A DNA stretch of 64,000 bases from assembly GCA_032622095.1 (NCBI GenBank), contig CP136061.1, positions 262,168,077 to 262,232,076 of the forward strand, written 5' to 3'. Both the position numbers and the translations under genes were made by a program. This document shows, in pieces, positions 1-10,792 of the stretch (position 1 is the stretch's first letter; every line of letters starts with the position of its first letter). Below the pieces are notes generated by a model. That model saw only the letters and a program-made list of their open reading frames with translations. It was not told the DNA's origin and made no database searches. The DNA comes from Siphonodentalium dalli (lineage: Eukaryota > Mollusca > Scaphopoda > Gadilida > Siphonodentaliidae).

Positions 1-243
1 TGGCTGGTAGGACCATTAATTAGACCAGGAAACATGCATGAGATAACAGCAGAATGTTTTGGGTTGTTTTGCTCATAAAATCTTGCTATATTTCTCCAAT
101 AAACCTTCCTAATCTTTTATTTATGGTCTGAGGTAAATAGTTAAGCATATAGTTACACTTATCAGCTGGTAGCTCTGTGTTAGATGGCATTAGGTGCAGA
201 TAGGAATGAATTAAGAAGATTGACTGTGTGTGTAGTTATTAAA

Positions 244-445
244 AACTAAAGGAATGCCTGCAATCATCCCCCCATCCCCTCCCTATCTCACATCCATAGA
301 TGTAAGACCCAGGAGGGCTGCAGCCACCCCCCCCCCCAAACATTTTGAAGTCTCAAAATTCAGGCAATTTCCAGGAAATTTCCAGCCTCCCAACCTAAAA
401 AATCAGGATGCCTTACGGCTATGCTCCCATCCCCTCACCAAGTAG
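244..445 (-). repeat. dispersed repeat J, copy 1
   Basis: The reverse complement resembles 41366-41500: both contain CTTCAAAATGTTTGG or a near match followed by a GGCTGCAG block. It includes a poly-C run near 329-338. The two copies are in opposite orientation. No coding content is recognised. Confidence 0.5.
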
Positions 446-473
446 GTCTAACCCACTGGATTTTGGGAAATAC

Positions 474-851
474 TAAGTCTGTGCCGCCATAATATGATAT
501 ATATATATACGCCAGTACCAGTAGTCGTATGGTAACAGATACAAGTTTGGAGGAAGTGCATTGTGCTGTTATAATGGTAGATCCATTCTGTGTCAATATT
601 CGAACCCATGTTCAGACTGAAACGCTTCCAAACTCTTGATGAAAAGGTTTCTTTTGCACATGTTTGGACCATGGGCGAAAATCAGAACCGATTTTCAAGT
701 TGATCTGAGTTGAGGGACATCTCAATATACCATTCAGATCAATATATGGCCATATCGATGAGAATTTGATCACGCTCACTGAAGCAAGTATGCTTGAAGC
801 GAAGAACACCCATGCTGAGTCTGTGCCTCCATAAATCTGATACATATATAT
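474..851. repeat. pair of ~35-bp direct repeats around a unique spacer
   Basis: AAGTCTGTGCCGCCATAA near 474 recurs as a diverged copy (GAGTCTGTGCCTCCATAA) near 816; both run into TATATATA tracts. The ~340-bp spacer shows no recognised gene. The repeats are too short to call LTRs. Confidence 0.4.
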
Positions 852-900
852 GACTTCCGAAACTGCACGTATATAATCAGAACAGATTGCTTTATATCTG

Positions 901-1300
901 TTAACCCTTTACCCAACAAACCGGCCAAAACCGGCCAAATAAAGCTTCAACAGCCTAAAATATCTTCGGTCTGTCTCAATAGAACCATACAAATATGGGT
1001 ATCATTGGAACCGGCTCATTGACCACATTGTGATGGTTACAGTTATGCCCTGTGCCAATGCATTCTCTTATATATGCGAGTCGACCATAGGTCGCCTCGC
1101 ATATATAAGAGAATGCATTGGCCTAAAAAAAATCTTTTTTTAACACTTTTTACCATTTGTTCTTACATTTTTTAACAATTTTATAATTTTTAATGTGTTA
1201 AGCCAATGCATTCTCTTATATATGCGAGGCGACCTATGGTCGACTCGCATATATAAGAGAATGCATTGGCACAGGGCCCTTCTGTTGGGTAAAGGGTTAA
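901..1300 (+). mobile_element. TTAA family A element, copy A1 (full length)
   Basis: It starts TTAA-CCCTTTACCCAACA and ends TGTTGGGTAAAGGG-TTAA, so it has terminal inverted repeats and a TTAA target duplication, as in piggyBac-type non-autonomous elements. Inside are two ~67-bp hairpins built on CCAATGCATTCTCTTATATA. The second is the reverse complement of the first, and they are separated by an AT-rich spacer. The left subterminal region carries a direct ACCGGCC duplication. No coding capacity. Confidence 0.85.
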
Positions 1301-2312
1301 AAGACCAGAAGCGCACCTGGGGACCTGAAGCCATCATTTTTTGTTTTCATAGGACCAACATTCTAATTAATCACACAATTTCCGAACGGGGCGTAGTAAA
1401 TCATTTCCAAATAATTGATTCCTTCTATTTTATCAAGCTCATATGGTATGTCAAACACACGTTTCATAGGTATGCATTAAAAAAATGGGCCAAATCAGGC
1501 CGATTAATAAGAATTGTACTAAAATTGACAGCTACTAGTACTAGTATACGTGACATGTTTGTATTGTCCCACACATCAGTGTCACTTTAACAATGACACC
1601 TTTGAAAATCTCACGAAAAATAAAACATGCCAGACAGAAGAAATCTCTTATTAAGATAACAGAAACACGTACATAACTAATGAACTCAATATAAAGAGCG
1701 TTTATATTCAACTCGCATGGAACCCAATAGCTGTTAGTGCGTTATACATCATATATATATATCTTACTTGAATGAAATTAACTTAACTTTTACTGTTATG
1801 GATGGGACAACACCAATCAAATTCGGGAATTGTATAAATTATCTGTAAATGCATGTACCTTTAATTAAGGTACACTATATATGGTAACCTCGGTACCCAA
1901 ATACCGGAGGACGTGGGTCTTCCTTGCTTATTTTATTTCAACTTTCTGACTGATTCTGAAACTGCCTATACAGCAGGGTGCTATGCTTAGTCATGGACTC
2001 AAGTGTCATTGGGCATCCCCCTTTACTCACATATTAGGGTCACACAAAGCTCAAGTCGTACAAATTAACACTTCAGAAAGAAAAAACAAACCCTTTTTTC
2101 CGTAATGTAGGGGAAATAAGGAAAACTTGTTTGTTAGTTTTGAACCAGACTGTACTTCAGACCATTGATCGGAAATTTAGTGCCATCAATTGATAGGAAT
2201 TAAACTGATCAAATTTAAAATCAATCGTCAGCAATTGCCAGCGATACAAAACAGTGACATATTGACAGGATCATGCTGTGAAAATCAATGCACTCTGTCT
2301 GGTTATCATCCC
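1301..2312. other. unassigned AT-rich sequence
   Basis: No recognised repeat family, RNA gene or convincing coding region. A reading frame that starts inside A1 runs to about 1590 but is mostly transposon hairpin sequence. A short TA run lies near 1752-1760. Confidence 0.4.
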
Positions 2313-2925
2313 AGCTACCCATCTCATGCCGTAGCCAAACATAGTCTCTACCCATCTCACGCCACAGCCAAACAATACAGTCTCCACCCATCTCACGCCG
2401 CAGCCAAACAATACAGTCTCCACCCATCTCACGCCACAGCCAAACAATACAGTCTCCACCCATCTCACGCCGCAGCCAAACAATACAGTCTCCACCCATC
2501 TCACGCCGCAGCCAAACAATACAGTCTCCACCCATCTCACGCCGCAGCCAAACAATACAGTCTCCACCCATCTCACGCCGCAGCCAAACAATACAGTCTC
2601 CACCCATCTCACGCCACAGCCAAACAATACAGTCTCCACCCATCTCACGCCACAGCCAAACAATACAGTCTCCACCCATCTCACGCCACAGCCAAACAAT
2701 ACAGTCTCCACCCATCTCACGCCGCAGCCAAACAATACAGTCTCCACCCATCTCACGCCGCAGCCAAACAATACAGTCTCCACCCATCTCACGCCGCAGC
2801 CAAACAATACAGTCTCCACCCATCTCACGCCGCAGCCAAACAATACAGTCTCCACCCATCTCACGCCACAGCCAAACAATACAGTCTCCACCCATCTCAC
2901 GCCACAGCCAAACAATACAGTCTCT
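2313..2925. repeat. 36-bp minisatellite (TR1), about 17 units
   Basis: The 36-bp unit contains CATCTCACGCCGCAGCCAAA, with mainly G/A variation at one CpG site (CGCAGCC or CACAGCC). The first one or two units are degenerate. As 36 is a multiple of three and the unit lacks stops in several frames, it creates reading frames on both strands. These look like by-products, since no flanking coding sequence, codon bias or splice context supports them. Confidence 0.95.
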
Positions 2926-3029
2926 CAATTTTATAAAACGTATTGTTTCCCATTGATGTGAAGGATGCTGTTGTTGGAGGAACATGAGGCCCAAACTTGG
3001 AAAAAAAATATTTTCCTCTGCTTTTCCGT

Positions 3030-3145
3030 GGGGGGGGGGGGGGGGGTTTGCAAGAAAAACACCAGGATACAAGGTTCGGGTGGGGGTCCGGGTGGGCAGG
3101 GTGGTTTTGTTGGGGGGGGTCTGGGTGGGCAGGGTGGTTCTGTGC
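3030..3145 (+). repeat. G-rich tract with short direct repeats
   Basis: A 17-G homopolymer at 3030-3046 is followed by two copies of a GGGTGGGCAGGGTGGTT motif. The plus strand has high G-quadruplex potential. No gene is seen. Confidence 0.8.
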
Positions 3146-3436
3146 ACCGATTTTTCCAATGCAATGTAAATCGTTTTCCTACTACATGTTTAAAGAAAAA
3201 TTATGACTACTAAAATAATTTAAATGCACAGGCTTATAAACTGGACCAATATAAGATCATTAATCAAGGGAAGGGGGTTCCTATTTCCAATATTCACCCA
3301 ATAATTGTTCTTTTATAACACAATATCATCCCGCTTCTTACAAGGAAAAAAAAGATTTTTCCATCAGTTCTCATCATTTTTGACATTCAGTTATCGCTGT
3401 GATTCCAACGTCAGCTCATTGAATTCTTCTGGTGCT

Positions 3437-3826
3437 TTAACCCTTTACCCAACAGAAGGGCCCTGTGCCAATGCATTCTCTTATATATGCGAGTCGACCA
3501 TAGGTCGCCTCGCATATATAAGAGAATGCATTGGCTTAACACATTAAAAATTATAAAATTGTTAAAGAATGTAAGAAAAAATGGTAAAAAGTGTTAAAAA
3601 AAGATTTTTTTTAGGCCAATGCATTCTCTTATATATGCGAGGCGACCTATGGTCGACTCGCATATGTAAGAGAATGCATTGGCACAGGGCATAACTGTAA
3701 CTATCACAATGTGGTCAAGGAGCGGGTTCCAATGATATCCATATTTGTATGGTTCTATTGAGACAGACCGAAGATATTTTAGGCTGTTGAAGCTTTATTT
3801 GGCCGGTTTGTTGGGTAAAGGGTTAA
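3437..3826 (-). mobile_element. TTAA family A element, copy A2
   Basis: Reverse orientation of A1, with TTAA at both ends (3437-3440 and 3823-3826), both hairpins and the AT-rich spacer. It lacks one of the two ACCGGCC subterminal units present in A1. Confidence 0.85.
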
Positions 3827-4412
3827 ATGGTATGAATATTGAAAGATAAACAGATTTCCTGTATTATTGTATGATGTTCATCATTGGGTAGATGGGACTT
3901 TGGATTACTGGGACCTATCGACATGATGAAAAGCTGACTTACTCAACATAACATGTTAATTATTACAAAAAAAGTACTCCTCTTTGAGATGATAACATTT
4001 TATTTCAGGATTACTGTTTCTGCCACATGGGCTTGTAATGCTCTCCACTGCAAACTCCCCCCCCCCCTCTAAACCCACACTGCCCTTAAGGACTATCCCT
4101 ATAAACATGCCCACTCTATACATCATTGTTATCATTTTTAAAGCAGTGTTGCTATTAATTCAATAAATATTTGAGCATTTTACTAGTTCAGATAATGGTC
4201 TTTTTATTGAAGTTATTCATTTCCAATCAATTTGTTTACTTTATGAGAACACTGTTACATAATATGCTTCATGTGGTCTTCAGATAAAACAGATTCCTTC
4301 ATGTGATGTACTAGTTTAACCCTTTATAGAGCCCCACATAGACTGGAGCAGACGACACTCTGCCGTGCATGCTTCCATCTGTGTGAGGCTCCCTGCGGGA
4401 TAAATCTCTTAA
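3827..4412. other. unassigned sequence with a solo TTAACCCTTTA end
   Basis: Mostly AT-rich with a poly-C run near 4059-4067. At about 4317, TTAACCCTTTA resembles a TTAA-family terminus but has no partner end before A3. No gene recognised. Confidence 0.35.
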
Positions 4413-4811
4413 TTAACCCTTTACCCAACAAACCGGCCAAAAACGGCCAAATAAAGCTGCAACAGCCTAAATTATCTTGGGTCTGTCTCAATAAAACCAT
4501 ACAAATATGGATATCATTGGAACCGGCTCATTGACCACATTGTGATGGTTACAGTTATGCCCTGTGCCAATGCATTCTCTTATATATGCGAGTCGACCAT
4601 AGGTCGCCTCGCATATATAAGAGATGCATTGGCCTAAAATAAATCTTTTTTTAACACTTTTTACCATTTTTTCTTACATTCTTTAACAATTTTATAATTT
4701 TTAATGTGTTAAGCCAATGCATTCTCTTATATATGCGAGGCGACCTATGGTCGACTCACATATATAAGAGAATGCATTGGCACAGGGCCGTTCTATTGGG
4801 TAAAGGGTTAA
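4413..4811 (+). mobile_element. TTAA family A element, copy A3
   Basis: Full length with TTAA flanks and both hairpins. The right arm of hairpin 1 has a one-base deletion (AGAGATGCATTGG). Confidence 0.85.
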
Positions 4812-4861
4812 CAATTAAGTAGTTTTCTGTGTAGGTCCATCTAAACTTTCCACTTCTGACA

Positions 4862-5078
4862 TATAGTATTGCCCTAAATAATCGACTCCTTAACCACAGC
4901 TAAATTATGGGTAACTTTTTAGGATTTAGTCGGAAATATGGCTTGTTGCCATTCATCGGATAGCTCTCACTGAGAGCTTTCCGGTGAATGGCAACAAGCC
5001 ATATTTCCGACTAAATCCTGTAAAGTTACCCATAATTCTGCTGTGGTTAAGGAGTCAATTATTTAGGGCATTACTGTA
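4862..5078. mobile_element. TA-flanked fold-back element D1
   Basis: Nearly the whole element is one palindrome: arms of about 100 bp around the tip AGCTCTCACTGAGAGCT. Family consensus ends are TA-CAGTAATGCCCTAAATAA, consistent with a Tc1/mariner-type MITE at a TA dinucleotide; the left end of this copy is slightly mutated. Confidence 0.8.
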
Positions 5079-5518
5079 GCTCAGGAGTGGAAACGCCTTA
5101 AAATCCCCAGCAGCTATCCATGAAAGCCTGACAACTGTAACTTCACCGGGAGCTTCAGAGGCAATACACCTAAACATGGACGTTTGTTTTTCCTCGCCTC
5201 AATTGTGTGTGCTCTATGTCAACAACAATCGGAGACATTGGAAGGGTAAATACTGTGGGTTCGTCCTATTCAATCAGACTTCATGAGAAGGAACACAGCC
5301 TCGGGTTAGCATCTTTGTGTTTAGTTGACTTCAGCATAGACCTAGTTAATTAAGGGAGTTTGCTGCTCTATATTAAGTACATGGTGTGTACTGCAACTTT
5401 TAACTCTTTCAAAGCCCAGTCACATCTTTTATTTTGTTTTATTACATTCCTATCTCTGATTTACCTTGATTTCTGAGTGATTATAAAAGATAATTTAACA
5501 AGTGAATTATGTCACTTG
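5079..5518. other. unassigned sequence
   Basis: No family, RNA gene or coding region recognised. Confidence 0.35.
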
Positions 5519-6080
5519 AACTAGCGCGTTATGTATTCATACGCGCTATTGAAATAAATGTATCATCTGTATAATGGCGGTATGCTAAATAATTTGCCAA
5601 ATGAAAATATTTTTTGCCAAATTCTTTTAGAATTTGCCAAATGCTATCACTGATATTGTAATTTTCTGCAACATTGAGTCTTATTTTGTGGTTTATCATA
5701 CAACAATAAACCAATCGCCAAACAATAAAATTGTAGAAGGATTGCTTCATCAGAAGGGCACATTACACGAGGATTAGCTTCGTAAACACCACCACCACAC
5801 TAAATAGGGGTAATCACTCCACTCATCAATATTAATGCTATCAGATTAACTGCATCTTAATAAAGGTGCTAACTTTTCCTAGACCTTATGAAACACCACT
5901 AATATAATTATATTGTGAGAGTTTCCTGAAATGAATGGAATTGATTGACCAATATTTTTCAAATTTCTTGAGGAATTAAAAAGTTATTTGCCAAAACTTT
6001 TGCCAAATGAAAATATTTTTTGCCAAATGTGAATTATTTTTGCCATTGGCAAATTTGGCAAGTGTCAGCGCGAACCCTGT
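5519..6080. repeat. region with repeated TTTGCCAAA motifs
   Basis: ATTTGCCAAATGAAAATATT occurs near 5590, recurs near 6003, and shorter TTGCCAAA words lie around both. The segment ends in GGCAAATTTGGCAAGTGTCA. It may be an element with internally repeated ends, but I see no clear target duplication. Confidence 0.4.
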
Positions 6081-6183
6081 ATATCGAGTTTGTTTTAATT
6101 TCATTATTAATAACATTCTCTCCAACCTGGGATTTCACATATTGATACCATTGTTACATATACAATACTGGTAGAGTGGCATT

Positions 6184-6338
6184 ACCAATGCACTGGCTTA
6201 TAAGATCAAGGTAAATATTGTTAGGCCAATGTATTCTAGTATATATGCGAGGCTCCCTATGGGAGACTCACATATATAAGAGAATGCATTGGCACAGGGT
6301 TATCCCGTAATTTCAAGAAGCTCCAGTCATGGAAGGGT
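6184..6338 (+). mobile_element. TTAA family C, right-hand fragment
   Basis: It contains the second hairpin with a GCGAGGCTCCCTATGGGAGA tip and the right subterminal AAGCTCCAGTCATGGAAGGG. The left part is missing, and the terminal TTAA is mutated (GGGTTGAG). Confidence 0.75.
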
Positions 6339-6670
6339 TGAGAAGCCTGTAGCGGACAGCGCCTGAAGTTTGAAGTTTTCAAATCTAAACATCCATACTG
6401 AAGTCAGTGAGATTTTGACTTCTTGAAGATTTCCCTGAGCCGAAGTTGGGACGATAAAATCGATCGAAAAGTACAAAAATCAATGAGTGAGCGAGATCTA
6501 GTCAAGAATTTAAATGTTGTAGTGAGTTGATTATAGAGAAGGTATATCATTGCGCTGATGAGCTCCGACCCAAACTCCCTTCGGAGTCGATCAAAATAAC
6601 CTCCCTTAATTACTATTCTTCTCCCATCTACTCTGATTGGAACAGAACCCAACGGATTATTCTGGATTTA
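6339..6670. other. unassigned sequence with one minus-strand reading frame
   Basis: An 82-codon minus-strand frame (6404-6652) has no recognised domain and no second copy in the window. I do not call it a gene. Confidence 0.3.
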
Positions 6671-7115
6671 ACTTGCCCGAGTTAAAACATTTAAATCGCG
6701 TCTCCTGAGGTACGACTCTTCCGTCCTGATTACGTAGCTCTTCGCTGATTTCCTGCGTCACACTTCCTACCGAGTTCCTTTTAGGTTAATGAAGTCATGA
6801 TTTTTTACGCCATGACACCTGATTTTTCACTCATTTTGAATTTATAAAGGTCACAGTGTGTACAGAAAATCAAATAGTATCTACAGCAAATGAATACGAA
6901 AGCTACATCGATAAGTAAATGTAAAGCTACATCGATAAGTAAATGTAAAGCTACATCGATAAGTAAATGTAAAGCTACATCGATACGTAAATTTAAAACT
7001 ACATCGATAAGTAAATGTAAAGCTACAACACAATTAAGATGCATGATTCTGTGAATCATGTGTCGAATGCATTCAAGATGAATTCAAAAGAAACAGTGAT
7101 TCAATTATCAACTCT
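6671..7115 (+). repeat. dispersed repeat L, copy 1
   Basis: Homologous to 8448-8795; both share ACATTTAAATCGCGTCTCCT near the left, CACCTGATTTTTCACTCATT, and a GAATCATG palindrome near the right. This copy carries an internal 24-bp array (6901-7030) where copy 2 has one diverged unit. Confidence 0.75.
6901..7030. repeat. 24-bp minisatellite (TR2), about 5 units
   Basis: The unit is close to CTACATCGATAAGTAAATG plus five bases. One unit carries CGATACG and ATTT variants. It lies inside dispersed repeat L. Confidence 0.9.
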
Positions 7116-7271
7116 TGGTGGATGATAGTAGGTGTTTATCCTTTCTAAACTAAATGGATTTTCCCACCCAGTTAAAAAAGTATACATTGCAATGGTCTAT
7201 TTAATTCTGCGGAGATTTTCAGAATTATAAGCAGACGACAGATAATACAAGAAGAGAAGGAGCCATGTTTA

Positions 7272-7813
7272 TTAACCCTTTGAGTGCCAGGTCGATTTTT
7301 GTATCAACCCATATACCCTGTGCCAATGCATTCTCTTATATATGCGAGTCGACCATAGGGAGCCTCGCTTACATGTATATAAGACCGGCCAAATAAAGCT
7401 TCAACAGCCTAAATTATCTTCGGTCTGTCTCAATAGAACCATACAAATATGGATATCATTGGAACCGGCTCCTTGACCACATTGTGATAGTTACAGTTAT
7501 GCCCTGTGCCAATGCATTCTCTTATATATGCGAGTCGACCATAGGTCACCTCGCATATATAAGAGAATGCATTGGCCTAAAAAAAATCTTTTTTTAACAC
7601 TTTTTACCATTTTTTCTTACATTCTTTAACAATTTTATAATTTTTAATGTGTTAAGCCAATGCATTCTCTTATATATGCGAGGCGACCTATGGTCGACTC
7701 GCATATATAAGAGAATGCATTGGCACAGGGCCCTTCTGTTGGGTAAAGGGTTAACAGACTTATTTTGTAGGTTTAGGGCCGATGAGATCGGCCCCTGGCA
7801 CTCAAAGGGTTAA
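7272..7813 (-). mobile_element. TTAA family B element B1, carrying nested A4
   Basis: Ends are TTAA-CCCTTTGAGTGCCAGG and CCTGGCACTCAAAGGG-TTAA. The single hairpin has a family A-type left arm (TCGACC) and a family C-type right arm (GGGAGC), so its tip no longer pairs. A family A element lacking its left end occupies the middle. Confidence 0.8.
7384..7754 (+). mobile_element. TTAA family A element A4, left-truncated, nested in B1
   Basis: It begins within the ACCGGCCAAATAAAGC subterminal region, lacking the left terminus, and continues through both hairpins to GTTGGGTAAAGGG-TTAA. The missing left end means it was either inserted incompletely or rearranged after insertion. Confidence 0.8.
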
Positions 7814-7927
7814 AGGGAAATGTTCAGATAAGTTCAACAATCGGTCTATGGTCGTCAAATGAGTATTTAGTATAGAAAGAGTTAATACTGTCACAGAGAT
7901 GCTATGAATGGATCACTGATGTTTCAG

Positions 7928-8310
7928 TTAACCCTTTACCCAACAAACCGGCCAAATAAAGCTTCAACAGCCTAAAATATCTTCAGTCTGTCTCAATAGA
8001 ACCATACAAATATGGATATCATTGGAACCGGCTCCTTGACCACATTGTGATGGTTACAGTTATGCCCTGTGCCAATGCATTCTCTTATATATGCGAGTAG
8101 ATCGCCTCGCATATATAAGAGAATGCATTGGCTTAAAAAAAATATTTTTTTAACACTTTTTACCATTTTTTCTTACATTCTTTAACAATTTTATAATTTT
8201 TAATGTGTTAAGCCAATGCATTCTCTTATATATGCGAGGCGACCTATGGTCGACTCGCATATATAAGAGAATGCATTGGCACAGGGCCCTTCTGTTGGGT
8301 AAAGGGTTAA
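7928..8310 (+). mobile_element. TTAA family A element, copy A5
   Basis: Has both TTAA flanks. Hairpin 1 has lost part of its tip (GCGAGTAGATCGCCTCGC) while hairpin 2 is intact. Confidence 0.85.
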
Positions 8311-8447
8311 ACATACGGATGTCCTGTGCAATGGGTCTAGCTGTTAAAATGGTTACATCCATTAAACCACCATAAACAGAAAGAATATTAAAATAGTCAT
8401 GTTTTAATATCAGAGGGAACTACTCATCAATGATGCTTTAGTATATA

Positions 8448-8795
8448 AAGAGTTAAGACATTTAAATCGCGTCTCCTGAGGAATGACTCTTCCATCCTGA
8501 TTACATAGCTCTCTGCCGATTTCCTGTGTCACACATCCTATATTGAGTTCATTAAGTTAATGATTTCACGATTTTTTTACTCCCCAAGCTGCCACGACAC
8601 CTGATTTTTCACTCATTTCGGTGTACAGAAAATCAAGTGATATTCACAAGTTAATGAATACCAGCTATTTTTTGTTCCTACATCAGTAAACATAAAGATA
8701 CAATACAATTATGATTCATAATTCGGTGAATCATGAGTTTAATGCATTCACGATGAATTTAAATGAAACAGTGATTTAGTTATCTCTGGTATATG
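8448..8795 (+). repeat. dispersed repeat L, copy 2 (unexpanded)
   Basis: Matches 6671-7115, but where copy 1 has the 24-bp array this copy has one diverged unit (CTACATCAGTAAACATAAAG). Confidence 0.75.
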
Positions 8796-8894
8796 CACAA
8801 CTCAGTTCACTCTTGTTAGATGCCGCAGAAATTATACAAAGGTAATTTATTGAGGATAGATGTCACAATCTCCTGAATTAGTCATGCTATGAAG

Positions 8895-9700
8895 CCAAGC
8901 CTGCAAATAGTCTGTCTGTCATTGCAGAATGAGGTCCATAGAGGGTGAGTTTAGTGTGTCTGTCATTTGCAGAATGAGGTCCATAGAGGGTGAGTTTAGT
9001 GTGTCTGTCATTTGCAGAATGAGGTCCATAGAGGGTGAATTTAGTGTATCTGTCATTTGCAGAATGAGGTCCATAGAGGGTGAGTTTAGTGTGTCTGTCA
9101 TTTGCAGAATGAGGTCCATAGAGGGTGAATTTAGTGTATCTGTCATTTGCAGAATGAGGTCCATAGAGGGTGAGTTTAGTGTGTCTGTCATTGCAGAATG
9201 AGGTCCCTAGAGGGTGAATTTAGTGTATCTGTCATTTGCAGAATGAGGTCCATAGAGGGTGAGTTTAGTGTGTCTGTCATTTGCAGAATGAGGTCCCTGG
9301 AGGGTGAATTTAGTGAAGCTATCCCGCACAGCTGGCTAGCATCACCAAATTCACCCTCTGGGGACCTCATTCTCTGCTCAGGCCTCATATTCTGGAAAGT
9401 ATCTATAGTCTCAAATTAACATTGTTTTTAGTTACTTTTTCTCTTCTGGGAAGTTTCTATATCCCCTAATTTGCAGAAGATAAAATGCACAATCGAGGTG
9501 ACTAATGGGTGAACATCACCAGCTTCAACTAGGTAATTTCAATCTGATCCTATGTCTCCCATAGCAGTTGATGCCCCTAGCAGAATGAGGTACCCAGTGG
9601 GTGAATTGAGTGATGCTAGCCAGCTGTGCGGGATAGCATCACTAAATTCACCCTCCGGGGGAATCTCATTCTGCAAATGAAAGACACACTATTTGCTATG
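8895..9700 (+). mobile_element. family G double-palindrome element G1, internally expanded
   Basis: Family G has ends near AAGCCTGAATATAGTGTGTC. It carries two long palindromes built on GAGGTCCCCAGAGGGTGAAT, one near each end, with a central region containing ATATCCCCTAATTTGC. In this copy the outer part of the left palindrome is amplified into a 45-bp array (8922-9300). Confidence 0.75.
8922..9300. repeat. 45-bp minisatellite (TR3), about 8-9 units
   Basis: The unit contains TTTGCAGAATGAGGTCCATA followed by GAGGGTGAGTTTAGTGTGTC. G/A alternation gives two alternating unit types. The 45-bp length keeps frames open on both strands, but these are not considered coding. Confidence 0.9.
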
Positions 9701-9869
9701 AAGCATTCTTCCAGATTCATTGGTGAGCATGACATTCTAATTGAACATTTGACAGCTATAGTATACCAGGGCAGCTAGGACCTGCTAAATTCTTAGTTAC
9801 AGGGCGTAATTAATTTTAGCCCCAGTACAAGCATATAATAGTAGGATAGTAGATCCCACCAGTAAGCTA

Positions 9870-10269
9870 TTAACCCTTTACCCAACAAACCGGCCAAAAC
9901 CGGCCAAATAAAGCTGCAACAGCCTAAATTATCTTGGGTCTGTCTCAATAAAACCATACAAATATGGATATCATTGGAACCGGCTCATTGACCACATTGT
10001 GATGGTTACAGTTATTCCCTGTGCCAATGCATTCTCTTATATATGCGAGTCGACCATAGGTCGCCTCGCATATATAAGAGAATGCATTGGCCTAAAAAAT
10101 ATCTTTTTTTAACACTTTTTACCATTTTTTCTTACATTCTTTAACAATTTTATAATTTTTAATGTGTTAAGCCAATGCATTCTCTTATATATGCGAGGCG
10201 ACCTATGGTCGACTCGCATATATAAGAGAATGCATTGGCACAGGGCCGTTCTGTTGGGTAAAGGGTTAA
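9870..10269 (+). mobile_element. TTAA family A element, copy A6
   Basis: Full length with TTAA flanks, both hairpins intact, and the duplicated ACCGGCC subterminal unit as in A1. Confidence 0.87.
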
Positions 10270-10374
10270 CAGGGGTTGAGCCCAACACCTGAAGTAACTA
10301 AACATTTTTTTGAAATTATTCTTATTATTTGATTTTCCAACAAGTAATACAAAATTTTGAACTCATATAAGTCC

Positions 10375-10500
10375 CATCCCAAGGGTGGGGGTGCAAATAT
10401 ACTTTGCAAAACATGGGTCAGTTTGGTCTGGTTCAAGGGGGGGAGGTGGTTCAGAAATTCAAGGTGGACACCTCCCCAATGGAAACCATCTTTAAATGAA
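10375..10500 (+). repeat. dispersed repeat M, copy 1
   Basis: Shares GTTTGGTCTGGTTCAAGGG and AAGGTGGACACCT blocks with 23185-23350. G-rich runs are present. Confidence 0.6.
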
Positions 10501-10575
10501 GGTTGTACCCCCTAATAGGCCCTTGCACTGTCAGTGCTTCCACCACTCCTGCTTCTGAGAGGGAAGCCAGCAGAT

Positions 10576-10792
10576 TACAGTAATGCCCTAAGTAATCGAC
10601 TCCTTAACCACAGCAGAATTATGGGTAACTTTTCAGGATTTAGTCGGAAATATGGCTTATTGCCATTCATCGGAAAGCTCTCGTGGAGAGCTTTCCGATG
10701 AATGGCAACAAGCCATATTTCCGACTAAATCCTGAAAAGTTACCCATAATTCTGCTGTGTTTAAGGAGTCAATTACTTAGGGCATTACTGTA
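10576..10792. mobile_element. TA-flanked fold-back element D2
   Basis: Near-perfect ~217-bp palindrome between TA dinucleotides, ends CAGTAATGCCCTAAGTAATC, with the tip around GAAAGCTCTCGTGGAGAGCT. Confidence 0.88.

Larger units (their letters stand above)
7140..7885 (+). repeat. dispersed repeat I, copy 1, interrupted by B1
   Basis: The left part (7140-7271) matches 35315-35400 and holds a single GAGAAGGAGCC motif. The right part (7814-7885) matches 38000-38105 (AGGGAAATG, GAGTATTTAGTATAGAA). The TTAA element B1 sits between them. Confidence 0.65.

Noticed and set aside
474-851. Tiny LTR element
   Set aside because: Repeats of ~35 bp without TG...CA ends, primer site or target duplication.
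1140-1337. Conserved small protein with an RIYKRMHW motif, seen at many loci
   Set aside because: It is translation of the TTAA-element hairpin arms, appears in both orientations and depends on palindrome sequence only.
2190-3159. 248- and 312-codon repeat proteins
   Set aside because: Product of the 36-bp unit in overlapping frames on both strands; no signal, splice or homology support.
4862-5078. microRNA precursor
   Set aside because: The long perfect palindrome is explained by a fold-back transposon family with many copies; no sign of a processed arm can be seen from sequence.
6404-6652. 82-codon minus-strand gene
   Set aside because: No domain, homologue or regulatory context recognised; length is compatible with chance.
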